Source: Acidithiobacillus montserratensis
Lineage (GTDB): Bacteria; Pseudomonadota; Gammaproteobacteria; Acidithiobacillales; Acidithiobacillaceae
Direction: 5' to 3'
DNA length: 8,895 nucleotides
Assembly: GCF_018853465.1 (NCBI RefSeq)
Contig: NZ_JABBOU010000008.1
Location: 1-8,895 of the forward strand
Shown here: in pieces, positions 1 through 5,392 of the stretch
How positions within the stretch are numbered: the stretch's first letter is position 1
Layout of the letters: each line of letters opens with the position of its first letter
Program-made: the position numbers and the translations under genes
The notes under the pieces: model-generated
Told to the model about the DNA's origin: nothing
The model's input: the letters and a program-made list of their open reading frames with translations, nothing else
Database searches by the model: none

Positions 1-421
1 GCAAATCTGCAGAGAGACCCGCCAGTTCTTCCGCTGCTTCATGAGCAAAGCCTGCCGCCGCCAGATAGAAACCATTTTCGTCAGCGAGCAGGGTTTTTTG
101 TTGATCCGATAAGCGGGCCAGCAAGGGTGGTAGGGCATCTTCGAGCCGTAGGTCACTATCAGTCCGGGCCTGATGGGTCCCGCGCAACAGACCGAGTCGT
201 TGCAAGCGGAAAACGCTGCGTAAGGCCTCATCTGAATCACTTGTTTCTGCCCATTGGCAGGCGATCTCGGCAGAAAATGGTGCACGATTCCCCGTGCGGA
301 GCACATGCAGCAAAATGGCGCGGTTACCTTCCTGGTCGGGGCTGGAAGTCGCATAAAAGGCTCCCGCTGGCGTTACTTCGCCGAAGACTTCAGTACGCGC
401 TGTAACCAGCTCTATACTCAT
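1..421 (-). CDS. Roadblock/LC7-domain protein with N-terminal winged-helix-like region (C-terminus outside window)
   Basis: Reading from ATG at 421, 140 codons are open to the window edge. Residues 35-80 look like a small winged helix (ILLHVLRTG, then SVFRLQRLGLLRG); this is inference from pattern. From about residue 93 the chain turns into a typical roadblock/LC7 start: a helix LEDALPPLLARL, then strands TLLADENGFYLAAAG and a helix HEAAEELAGLSADL. Roadblock proteins such as MglB dimerise and bind small Ras-like GTPases, in MglB acting as the activating protein. The start overlaps the stop of the GTPase gene as ATGA (421-418), so translation is probably coupled and a GTPase partner role is likely. 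There is no signal peptide or membrane segment, so it is cytoplasmic. The winged-helix part could be a protein-binding fold rather than a DNA binder. The roadblock call is fairly firm although the domain is cut. Confidence 0.72.
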   Translation of the reverse strand, partial: MSIELVTARTEVFGEVTPAGAFYATSSPDQEGNRAILLHVLRTGNRAPFSAEIACQWAETSDSDEALRSVFRLQRLGLLRGTHQARTDSDLRLEDALPPLLARLSDQQKTLLADENGFYLAAAGFAHEAAEELAGLSADL

Positions 422-984
422 AGAACATCTCCAATCCCTGGATCGATGGAGTAAAGCAGCGCCATGACCAGATTTTTAATGTCTTCCTTTTTGCGCCCAT
501 CAATTTCAAAAATAGGGGGAATCGGATTCAACATTTTGAGGTCGGCCGTTACTTCGAGAAGCATATTGGCATAATCCGCAGGGCTTGGCCGGCTTTGCAC
601 ATCCGTCTTGGAAATGCCAATCACTACCGGAACCTGGATAATATAATCCTTGAAAGCATGCAGAAAAAAATGCAAATCCTTTTTGGGATTGGGCCGGGTA
701 TTATCTAGCATGAGGACCAGGCCCAACCCGCCTGTTGTGAGAATGTCCCACATAAAATCAAAGCGTTCCTGGCCTGGTGTGCCATAAAGATGAATTTTTG
801 TCTGGGCATCCAGTTTGAGGGTGCCATAGTCCATAGCCACGGTAGTATGCCCTTTGCGATTCAGGGTCATATCAGAGGCTTGAGCATCGGTAGAAATGAT
901 CGGCGTATCCGATAAGACCGATATGGCGGTGGTTTTTCCCGCACCAACCGGGCCTGTAAAAACGATTTTATTATCTTCTCTCAC
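418..984 (-). CDS. Small Ras-like GTPase, COG2229/MglA-like
   Basis: 188 aa, cytoplasmic. The P-loop GPVGAGKT is at residues 11-18. Switch I threonine candidates are T47/T48 in GHTTVAMDYG. The G3 region is HLYGTPGQERF (65-75): the usual Walker B aspartate is replaced by Gly68, while the PGQ part is kept, as in MglA-like bacterial GTPases that also lack this Asp. The G4 motif is SKTD (125-128) instead of NKxD. The C-terminal IDGRKKEDIKNL (161-172) resembles the end of the G domain in COG2229 members. There is no lipidation signal. The start is GTG at 984, supported by AAGGAG seven nt upstream. The family includes the CvnD GTPases of Streptomyces conservons, which also sit beside roadblock proteins, and the polarity switch MglA. 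With its downstream roadblock partner and upstream FimV-like and receiver proteins it is probably the nucleotide switch of the cluster. The GTPase fold is certain; the process controlled is inferred. Confidence 0.88.
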   Translation of the reverse strand: MREDNKIVFTGPVGAGKTTAISVLSDTPIISTDAQASDMTLNRKGHTTVAMDYGTLKLDAQTKIHLYGTPGQERFDFMWDILTTGGLGLVLMLDNTRPNPKKDLHFFLHAFKDYIIQVPVVIGISKTDVQSRPSPADYANMLLEVTADLKMLNPIPPIFEIDGRKKEDIKNLVMALLYSIDPGIGDVL

Positions 985-991
985 AAAATGG

Positions 992-997
992 CTCCTT
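992..997 (-). promoter_or_regulatory. Ribosome binding site for the GTPase gene
   Basis: AAGGAG on the minus strand, seven nt before the GTG at 984. It supports the non-ATG start and shows independent ribosome loading for this gene, which follows a 51-nt gap (985-1035) after the receiver gene. No convincing internal promoter or terminator was seen in that gap. Confidence 0.8.
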
Positions 998-1035
998 GAA
1001 AATCATTGTTATCAGCATCGCAGCATGCGCAAGTC

Positions 1036-2181
1036 TTATATCCCGGCTATGCGTTTCAGGAGACGGCCCAAAAAGCTTCTTTTGGCTGCGGGAACTTCAG
1101 TATCTGCAGGGGTTGAATGCTGTGCTACCCGAACAACGTTCACGGGATTTTCGGGAGTGTTGTAGCGCAGTAACTCCAGCGCATCTGCGGCAGCCAGAAA
1201 GTTGAACAAATCCGGTACTTCAACGCGTAGCATTTTTATTGTAAGTGCTGGAGAAGCGGGAGAGCGGGCCAGAAATGCCGCCAGCCGTAACGCATCCGGG
1301 AGCATCGGTAAGCGGGTCAGGTTAGGCCATTGCTTGAGTTGTACCGGTGCATTGATTTGCAGCTTCTGGTTCAACCGGCCATTAGCTGTCCATGCACCTG
1401 CTTGCCAGAGTAGGGATTGCAGGGACATATGGCGAGCAACGTTGCTGTTTCCGAAATCATCATCACGCGGCGCACGCATCAGCAATTTAACGGAAGATGT
1501 CCGACAAATATGCTGCAACTGTTCATCATCCACCAGAATGGTGGCCTGATCAGTCATCGCGTCAATGCGGACAATGCGCTGTTGATTCTGGTCGGCGATG
1601 ATGGTGCTTGCCTGATCTCGCTGCGCGATTTGCAGAAGACCCAATAATCCCTCGCTGGAGTTAAAATACTGGACTTCTTCAGGGCGGAGCACCGGCACGG
1701 GTTTGGCAGGTATGACGTGGACAACTGGCGGAGTTGGTGCCGGCACTGTCTCGAGGATAGGGACGCTCATTGGAGGAACGGTCACATCCGGACGAATAGC
1801 TTTGACATTGGTATCCGCAGGCGTTTTTTCAGGCGCTTTGGGTGTATCCAGTAAGAGCGATTCCAATGCAGGGAATAAGGTTTCCATGCGTACGGGCTTC
1901 AGGAGTAACGGGAACAGACCATTCTCCGGAGGGGCGACGCTGGTGACCAAAATACGTTGCCCCGGTTCTTCCTGATGTAGCTTGCGGGCGATTTCAATAC
2001 CCTGTGGCCCGTCAATATCCACAATCGTCAGATGCGGGATCCGATCATCTGAAGATTCGAGCAGGTGATATTGACGGCGAGTATGCATTTTAAAGGCCAT
2101 GCGAAATACCGCTTCCTTACGGTTATCCATACCCAGGCTACGAACGAGGATGCTGTCACTGTGGGAGGTATTATTCGTCAT
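1036..2181 (-). CDS. Atypical receiver-domain protein with proline-rich linker and conserved C-terminal domain
   Basis: 381 aa from ATG 2181. This start is preferred over the in-frame TTG at 2187 because AGGA lies seven nt before it. Residues 10-110 look like a CheY-type receiver: strand ILVRSLG, LTIVDID with D55 in the phospho-acceptor position, ILVT with T80, and LLLKP with K95-P96. The acidic pair normally found after the first strand is missing, so phosphorylation is doubtful. Residues 113-168 are a flexible linker rich in proline. The remainder is a separate domain (SLQSLLWQAGAWTANGRL, QWPNLTRLPMLPDALRLAAF, DLFNFLAAADALELL) of a type I associate with response-regulator-like proteins encoded near COG2229 GTPases; that link is from memory. 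No DNA-binding output domain is evident. The gene lies 9 nt after the FimV-like gene and 51 nt before the GTPase gene. It probably links an input signal or scaffold to the GTPase. Confidence 0.72.
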   Translation of the reverse strand: MTNNTSHSDSILVRSLGMDNRKEAVFRMAFKMHTRRQYHLLESSDDRIPHLTIVDIDGPQGIEIARKLHQEEPGQRILVTSVAPPENGLFPLLLKPVRMETLFPALESLLLDTPKAPEKTPADTNVKAIRPDVTVPPMSVPILETVPAPTPPVVHVIPAKPVPVLRPEEVQYFNSSEGLLGLLQIAQRDQASTIIADQNQQRIVRIDAMTDQATILVDDEQLQHICRTSSVKLLMRAPRDDDFGNSNVARHMSLQSLLWQAGAWTANGRLNQKLQINAPVQLKQWPNLTRLPMLPDALRLAAFLARSPASPALTIKMLRVEVPDLFNFLAAADALELLRYNTPENPVNVVRVAQHSTPADTEVPAAKRSFLGRLLKRIAGI

Positions 2182-2188
2182 GATCAAA

Positions 2189-2192
2189 TCCT
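2189..2192 (-). promoter_or_regulatory. Ribosome binding site deciding the receiver-gene start
   Basis: AGGA on the minus strand, overlapping the TAG stop of the FimV-like gene. It lies seven nt before ATG 2181 but only one nt before the alternative TTG at 2187, which argues for the ATG start and for coupling to translation of the FimV-like gene. Confidence 0.65.
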
Positions 2193-3675
2193 AAATGACC
2201 TTTCGCTGCGGTTGGCGTTGCATGCGTTCAGCCAGGCTGAACATTTGTCGCATGATTTCTTCATCAGGCGGTGTTTCCATATTGAGAATGGCACGGGTAA
2301 AGTTGGAGAAACGCTCATGAGCACCCATGCGTTCATACATTTCCAGGAGCGGGCGGTAGTAAATTTTATGGTCGGGACGGGTAAGTGTGGCTTTTTCGAG
2401 GAGGTCGACGGCTTCTTCTACTTGCCCATACTCCAGGAGGCTGTCGAACTCTTGCAGAATGCTGTCATCATTGTTCTTGGCCATGATCTGATGATCGCGA
2501 CGAATCTCCTCGAGAACCAGTGCCGGACTGGTAAACGGAATGGCTGTCAGGGGCAGATAAAGACCGTAATGCTCTGCTTGTTGCGCAAGGATAGGTTTAT
2601 CGGTTTCGCTGGCTTCCAGCTTTTCCCAGAGCGGATGCTCCCCCAATTGACGGCCATAATTCAGCATCCGGACACGCAGCGCAGCACCCGCTCCCCATAG
2701 GCTGATGTAAAGCTGAAGCAACGCTTCTGCGAAATTTTCACAACGTTTTTGCCGATAAAGCATGTCCAGTAAAGCCACATGCAAGACCAGTTTGCGCGGA
2801 TCAAAAATAAGGTTGCGTTTGAGGATGCGCTCGGCTTCAGCATGTTGTTGGGTCTCTTGCAACGCGCGCACGATAATTAATGGATCAACCATTGTCGCGC
2901 TAATAAGGCATTCTCTGGGGCTGATGGCCTCCAGACGTATCTGCCCCTGTAGCAAAGTCTGCTTTTCACTTGTCCTTGCGGCATCGTCCGCGTTGCTCAG
3001 GCTGGTCTGGGTTTTTTCAGAAAAACCACTAAGATCCATATCCAGTGGTTCAGGGTTGACCAGGACCTGCTGTAGTTCCTGTTGTGCCTTGAGTAACGCA
3101 GGCGAAGGCGCCGCCGGGGTCTCGATACACTGGATACTAGTCAATGCGGCTAGTTGGCTATTGCTGATGCCGGTATTCTCGGCAAGTACCCTGAGCTGAA
3201 GATTGTCTGGATCAGCATGAAGCCCCGAGAGAATAAGATTCTGTAATTCCAGGCCGGAAAGGCGCTGTTCCTCGTGCAACTGACAGAGCAAATCGGCAAA
3301 GCGATCTATGTCTGGTATTTCTTGGTATAAGGTCAACAGCTTGCGGCTTTGCTGGAGATCTCCCGGATTGTGGCTAACGTACCAGCTTAGTGACGTAGCA
3401 GCCTGCTCAAGATGACCATATGCCAGATAAATTTCAATTTCATCAAGAATGCTGGTCTCATCCACTTCGGCGCTGGCAATCGGCGCACCCGATGTGGAGC
3501 TCCGTGGCGCATGGAGATTCATATCGGAAGCTGGCGGTTCCTCGGCACGTACAGCCCTGGCATCGGGAGAATCCTTCAGCAAGCGTTTTCTATTGAATAA
3601 CTTCCAAAGCCCCACAAAAATCACGAGGGCAAGGAGTAATACAATGATAATCAAGCTGCTAAGAGGTAATTCCAT
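2191..3675 (-). CDS. Membrane-anchored FimV-like TPR protein
   Basis: 494 aa. A single membrane helix occupies about residues 6-27 and is followed by basic KLFNRKR, so the long C-terminal part should lie in the cytoplasm. Residues 33-72 look disordered. Three related helical modules of about 60 residues follow, near 76-131 (LDEIEIYLAYGHLEQAATSL), 263-322 (ALQETQQHAEAERILKRNL) and 404-462 (LQEFDSLLEYGQVEEAVDLL). They resemble the cytoplasmic TPR region of FimV, the Pseudomonas polar hub for type IV pilus function; in FimV the comparable phrase is an EADVYLAYG-type motif. The periplasmic LysM domain of FimV is absent. ATG 3675 is the first possible start, because an in-frame TGA lies 12 nt upstream; AGGAAG lies 12 nt before it, slightly far. 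As first gene of the cluster it may anchor the receiver, GTPase and roadblock proteins at the membrane or pole. The TPR architecture is firm; the polar role is inferred. Confidence 0.75.
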   Translation of the reverse strand: MELPLSSLIIIVLLLALVIFVGLWKLFNRKRLLKDSPDARAVRAEEPPASDMNLHAPRSSTSGAPIASAEVDETSILDEIEIYLAYGHLEQAATSLSWYVSHNPGDLQQSRKLLTLYQEIPDIDRFADLLCQLHEEQRLSGLELQNLILSGLHADPDNLQLRVLAENTGISNSQLAALTSIQCIETPAAPSPALLKAQQELQQVLVNPEPLDMDLSGFSEKTQTSLSNADDAARTSEKQTLLQGQIRLEAISPRECLISATMVDPLIIVRALQETQQHAEAERILKRNLIFDPRKLVLHVALLDMLYRQKRCENFAEALLQLYISLWGAGAALRVRMLNYGRQLGEHPLWEKLEASETDKPILAQQAEHYGLYLPLTAIPFTSPALVLEEIRRDHQIMAKNNDDSILQEFDSLLEYGQVEEAVDLLEKATLTRPDHKIYYRPLLEMYERMGAHERFSNFTRAILNMETPPDEEIMRQMFSLAERMQRQPQRKVI

Positions 3676-3701
3676 GCACGAAGCTCACTTCCTGTTGAAT
3701 A

Positions 3702-3715
3702 TGTTTGCGGCAAAT
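3702..3715 (-). repeat. Copy 1 of a 14-bp element with a perfect palindrome, upstream of the FimV-like gene
   Basis: Read on the minus strand the sequence is ATTTGCCGCAAACA, identical to the plus-strand sequence at 4274-4287. Its core TTTGC-C-GCAAA is a perfect 5+1+5 palindrome. It ends 26 nt before the ATG at 3675 and lies downstream of a TTGACA box, a position suited to an operator. No regulator can be named. Confidence 0.55.
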
Positions 3716-3729
3716 GATTCATGGCCTCG

Positions 3730-3757
3730 TAAATAGGCGTTTTAGATCGGCTGTCAA
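3730..3757 (-). promoter_or_regulatory. Possible sigma70-type promoter for the FimV-like gene cluster
   Basis: On the minus strand a consensus TTGACA (3757-3752) is followed after 16 nt by TATTTA (3735-3730), a weak -10 match. The -35 box overlaps the stop codon of the 143-aa gene. Transcription would start near 3722, placing the palindrome at 3704-3714 in the early transcribed region. The -35 is good and the -10 is poor, so this is tentative. Confidence 0.35.
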
Positions 3758-4185
3758 CGTGCAAACAGTTCAGCCAGGGTTTTTAACCGGGATACGCTCG
3801 GACGAGAGGGCGCAAAAGTTTGCGCGGCAATGTTGGCATAACCCGAAAAAAAGGCGGGAAGTGCCTGCACCACCAGGGGCAGACGCTCGCGGCTGACAGT
3901 AGCCAAGGTCCATTCAGCACGGAGGTCATAGCGCGGGTGCTGGCTACAGATGGCAACTCCCCAGCGGGAATCTTCCTGGGACCAGCGATGCCTGGCTACA
4001 GCCAGCAGGTGTTGTTCAGGTGCTTGGCGCAGGCCTACGTAGGGCCCTCTGAAAGGAATCTGCAGATCAGCTGCCAGATCCGTCAGCATGTGATCGAGGC
4101 GCACCAGGGCGTCACGTTGTTCTGCCCCAGGAATTTGCTCTCCCTGAATGGCTTTCTTTAAAATAATGAGGTGTGGTGATTCCAT
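3754..4185 (-). CDS. Hypothetical protein, 143 aa, family not recognised
   Basis: The start is ATG 4185, chosen because AAAAGGAGG lies five nt upstream; the frame extends further 5' but without such support. The protein is soluble: no signal peptide, no membrane helix, no metal-binding cysteine cluster (one Cys, C80). The N-terminal 40 residues are helical and charged (LIILKKAIQGEQ, RDALVRLDHMLTDLAADL). The middle has an aromatic and basic stretch (ARHRWSQEDSRWGVAICSQH), then EWTLATVSRERLPLVVQALP, which may be a strand followed by a helix, and a basic tail (SRLKTLAELFAR). I recognise no family and propose no function. It lies 78 nt upstream of the FimV-like gene on the same strand and could be co-transcribed with it, although a promoter-like TTGACA overlaps its stop. 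It is divergent from the L,D-transpeptidase gene. The strong ribosome site argues that it is a real gene. Confidence 0.7.
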   Translation of the reverse strand: MESPHLIILKKAIQGEQIPGAEQRDALVRLDHMLTDLAADLQIPFRGPYVGLRQAPEQHLLAVARHRWSQEDSRWGVAICSQHPRYDLRAEWTLATVSRERLPLVVQALPAFFSGYANIAAQTFAPSRPSVSRLKTLAELFAR

Positions 4186-4190
4186 AAAGG

Positions 4191-4199
4191 CCTCCTTTT
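4191..4199 (-). promoter_or_regulatory. Strong ribosome binding site deciding the start of the 143-aa gene
   Basis: AAAAGGAGG on the minus strand, five nt before ATG 4185. It is a near-perfect match to the 16S rRNA tail and excludes the 33 extra codons that would follow from the more upstream frame opening. Confidence 0.85.
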
Positions 4200-4273
4200 C
4201 CCTTATGATATTGCCGGTTATAAAGCATGCTGCCAACGGCTCGATACGGAAGTTGGTCGGGCATCTTAATGGT

Positions 4274-4287
4274 ATTTGCCGCAAACA
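4274..4287 (+). repeat. Copy 2 of the 14-bp palindromic element, upstream of the L,D-transpeptidase gene
   Basis: ATTTGCCGCAAACA on the plus strand, containing the 5+1+5 palindrome TTTGCCGCAAA (4275-4285). It is identical to the minus-strand sequence at 3715-3702. It runs directly into the ribosome site AGGAAGG and ends nine nt before the ATG at 4297. A bound protein or RNA structure here could hinder translation or transcription of the transpeptidase gene. Confidence 0.55.
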
Positions 4288-4293
4288 GGAAGG
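4287..4293 (+). promoter_or_regulatory. Ribosome binding site for the L,D-transpeptidase gene
   Basis: AGGAAGG three nt before ATG 4297. It favours this start over the in-frame TTG at 4276, which would add seven residues ahead of a good signal peptide and would also overlap the palindromic element. Confidence 0.7.
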
Positions 4294-4296
4294 CTA

Positions 4297-5388
4297 ATGA
4301 AGCAAAAACAATGGGGTATCTGGCTGTTTACTGCTGCGCTCGCAGCTTTGGGTGTGAATGCGGCTGAGGCAAGCGTGTTCCCGTTGCCAGAGCATGGCAA
4401 TATGGTGGGTACATTACATGCCGTCACTACCCATCGGGACGATACGCTCCTGGATATCGGGCGCTTTTATGATCTGGGATACAATCAGGTCACTAAGGCC
4501 AATCCGGGGGTCAACCCCTGGCTGCCCGGGCAGGCCAGCAAGGTCGTCATTCCGGCCCAGTACATTTTGCCGCCCAAGCCCTGGACCGGCATTGTAGTGG
4601 ATATTCCGGCGCGGCGAATTTACTTTTTTCCGAGCAATGATCATGTGGTGTACACCTATCCGGTAGGCGTATTTTTACCGGGCTGGAAGGAAAATCTGAC
4701 CACGACCCAGATCATCGCCAAGTTCAAGATGCCGGCCTGGAATGTGCCCAAGAACATCCATGCCTGGTTCAAGCAAAAATTTCATATGAATATCCCCTGG
4801 TACTGGCCGCCCGGACCGGAAAATCCCATGGGCGAACTGGCGATGGAGACCGGGCTTTCGGGAATATTCATTCACGGCACCTATCATCCCTGGGGTGTCG
4901 GTATGCGCGCCAGTCAGGGTTGCTTCCAGATGTATCCCGAGAATGTGGCACAACTTTTCCCCATGGTTCCGGTGGGAACACCGGTGCGTATCATCGATAT
5001 GCCCAATCTGGTGGGGGTGCATGATGGCGAAGTCTATTTGCAGTCCTATAAACCCATGGATACCTATCATAAGGGTGTGCCCATCCTGCAGCGTGCGGCT
5101 ATGCAGATCAAGACCTTCATGAACGAGCATCACATTGAGCAGGCGATCGACTGGAGCAAGGTGCGGCGGGTGGTCAGTGAGCACAATACCGTGGCTTTGC
5201 CCATTGGCGTCAATTCACCCAGTTACCAGACCCTGGCAGCGGCACTTCCCGCCAAACCCTATGCCTATGCGCCCTATGGGCCTTCCGCCAATGGGGCGGC
5301 AGTGCCTGCGCCTTTGCAGCTGGCGAAGCCCGGTGATCAGGAGCATCTGCACGTCCAGGTCCTGTTCCCCGATCGTAAGGCAGATTGA
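4297..5388 (+). CDS. Periplasmic L,D-transpeptidase (LysM + YkuD, ErfK/YbiS type)
   Basis: 363 aa. A signal peptide covers about residues 1-24 (KQKQ, hydrophobic core, cleavage near VNA or AEA). Residues 36-92 form a LysM-like peptidoglycan-binding module (DTLLDIGRFYDLGYNQV, ANPGVNPWLPGQ, VVIPAQYILP). The YkuD domain spans about 97-234, with IHGTYHPWGVGMRASQGC carrying His193 and the catalytic Cys209. Enzymes of this family form 3-3 cross-links in peptidoglycan or attach proteins to it, working on tetrapeptide stems in the periplasm. Around the cysteine the usual S-H-G-C-I/V-R is S-Q-G-C-F-Q here, so the histidine and arginine commonly seen there are both glutamine; activity is likely but specificity may differ. 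A tail of about 125 residues follows the domain and ends in an Ala/Pro-rich low-complexity segment. It is divergent from the 143-aa gene and converges on the ElyC-like gene with 4 bp between stops. Confidence 0.9.
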   Translation: MKQKQWGIWLFTAALAALGVNAAEASVFPLPEHGNMVGTLHAVTTHRDDTLLDIGRFYDLGYNQVTKANPGVNPWLPGQASKVVIPAQYILPPKPWTGIVVDIPARRIYFFPSNDHVVYTYPVGVFLPGWKENLTTTQIIAKFKMPAWNVPKNIHAWFKQKFHMNIPWYWPPGPENPMGELAMETGLSGIFIHGTYHPWGVGMRASQGCFQMYPENVAQLFPMVPVGTPVRIIDMPNLVGVHDGEVYLQSYKPMDTYHKGVPILQRAAMQIKTFMNEHHIEQAIDWSKVRRVVSEHNTVALPIGVNSPSYQTLAAALPAKPYAYAPYGPSANGAAVPAPLQLAKPGDQEHLHVQVLFPDRKAD

Positions 5389-5392
5389 AGTA

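Larger units (their letters stand above)
4186..4296. promoter_or_regulatory. Divergent intergenic region between the 143-aa gene and the L,D-transpeptidase gene
   Basis: This 111-bp stretch must carry signals for both divergent genes. On the minus strand TTGGCA (4236-4231) is followed 17 nt later by CAATAT (4213-4208), and a separate TATAAC lies at 4222-4217. On the plus strand TATAAA is at 4219-4224 and TTGGTC at 4253-4258, without a good partner box. None forms a convincing promoter. An 8-bp palindrome AGCATGCT lies at 4225-4232. The palindromic element at 4274-4287 is the clearest candidate control site. Confidence 0.35.

Noticed and set aside
2065..2700. A 211-codon open frame on the plus strand across the receiver and FimV-like genes
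   Set aside because: It lies antisense to two well-supported genes, spans their junction, has no ribosome site that stands out and its translation resembles no protein family.
3723..3739. Short inverted repeat GCCT...AGGC after the 143-aa gene
   Set aside because: Four-base stem, no T-run; too weak to call a terminator.
4225..4232. 8-bp palindrome AGCATGCT in the divergent region
   Set aside because: Short and without a second copy in a comparable position; expected by chance at this length.
4675..5184. A 169-codon minus-strand frame within the L,D-transpeptidase gene
   Set aside because: Shadow of a gene with clear signal peptide, LysM and YkuD motifs; the product is His-rich nonsense without family features.
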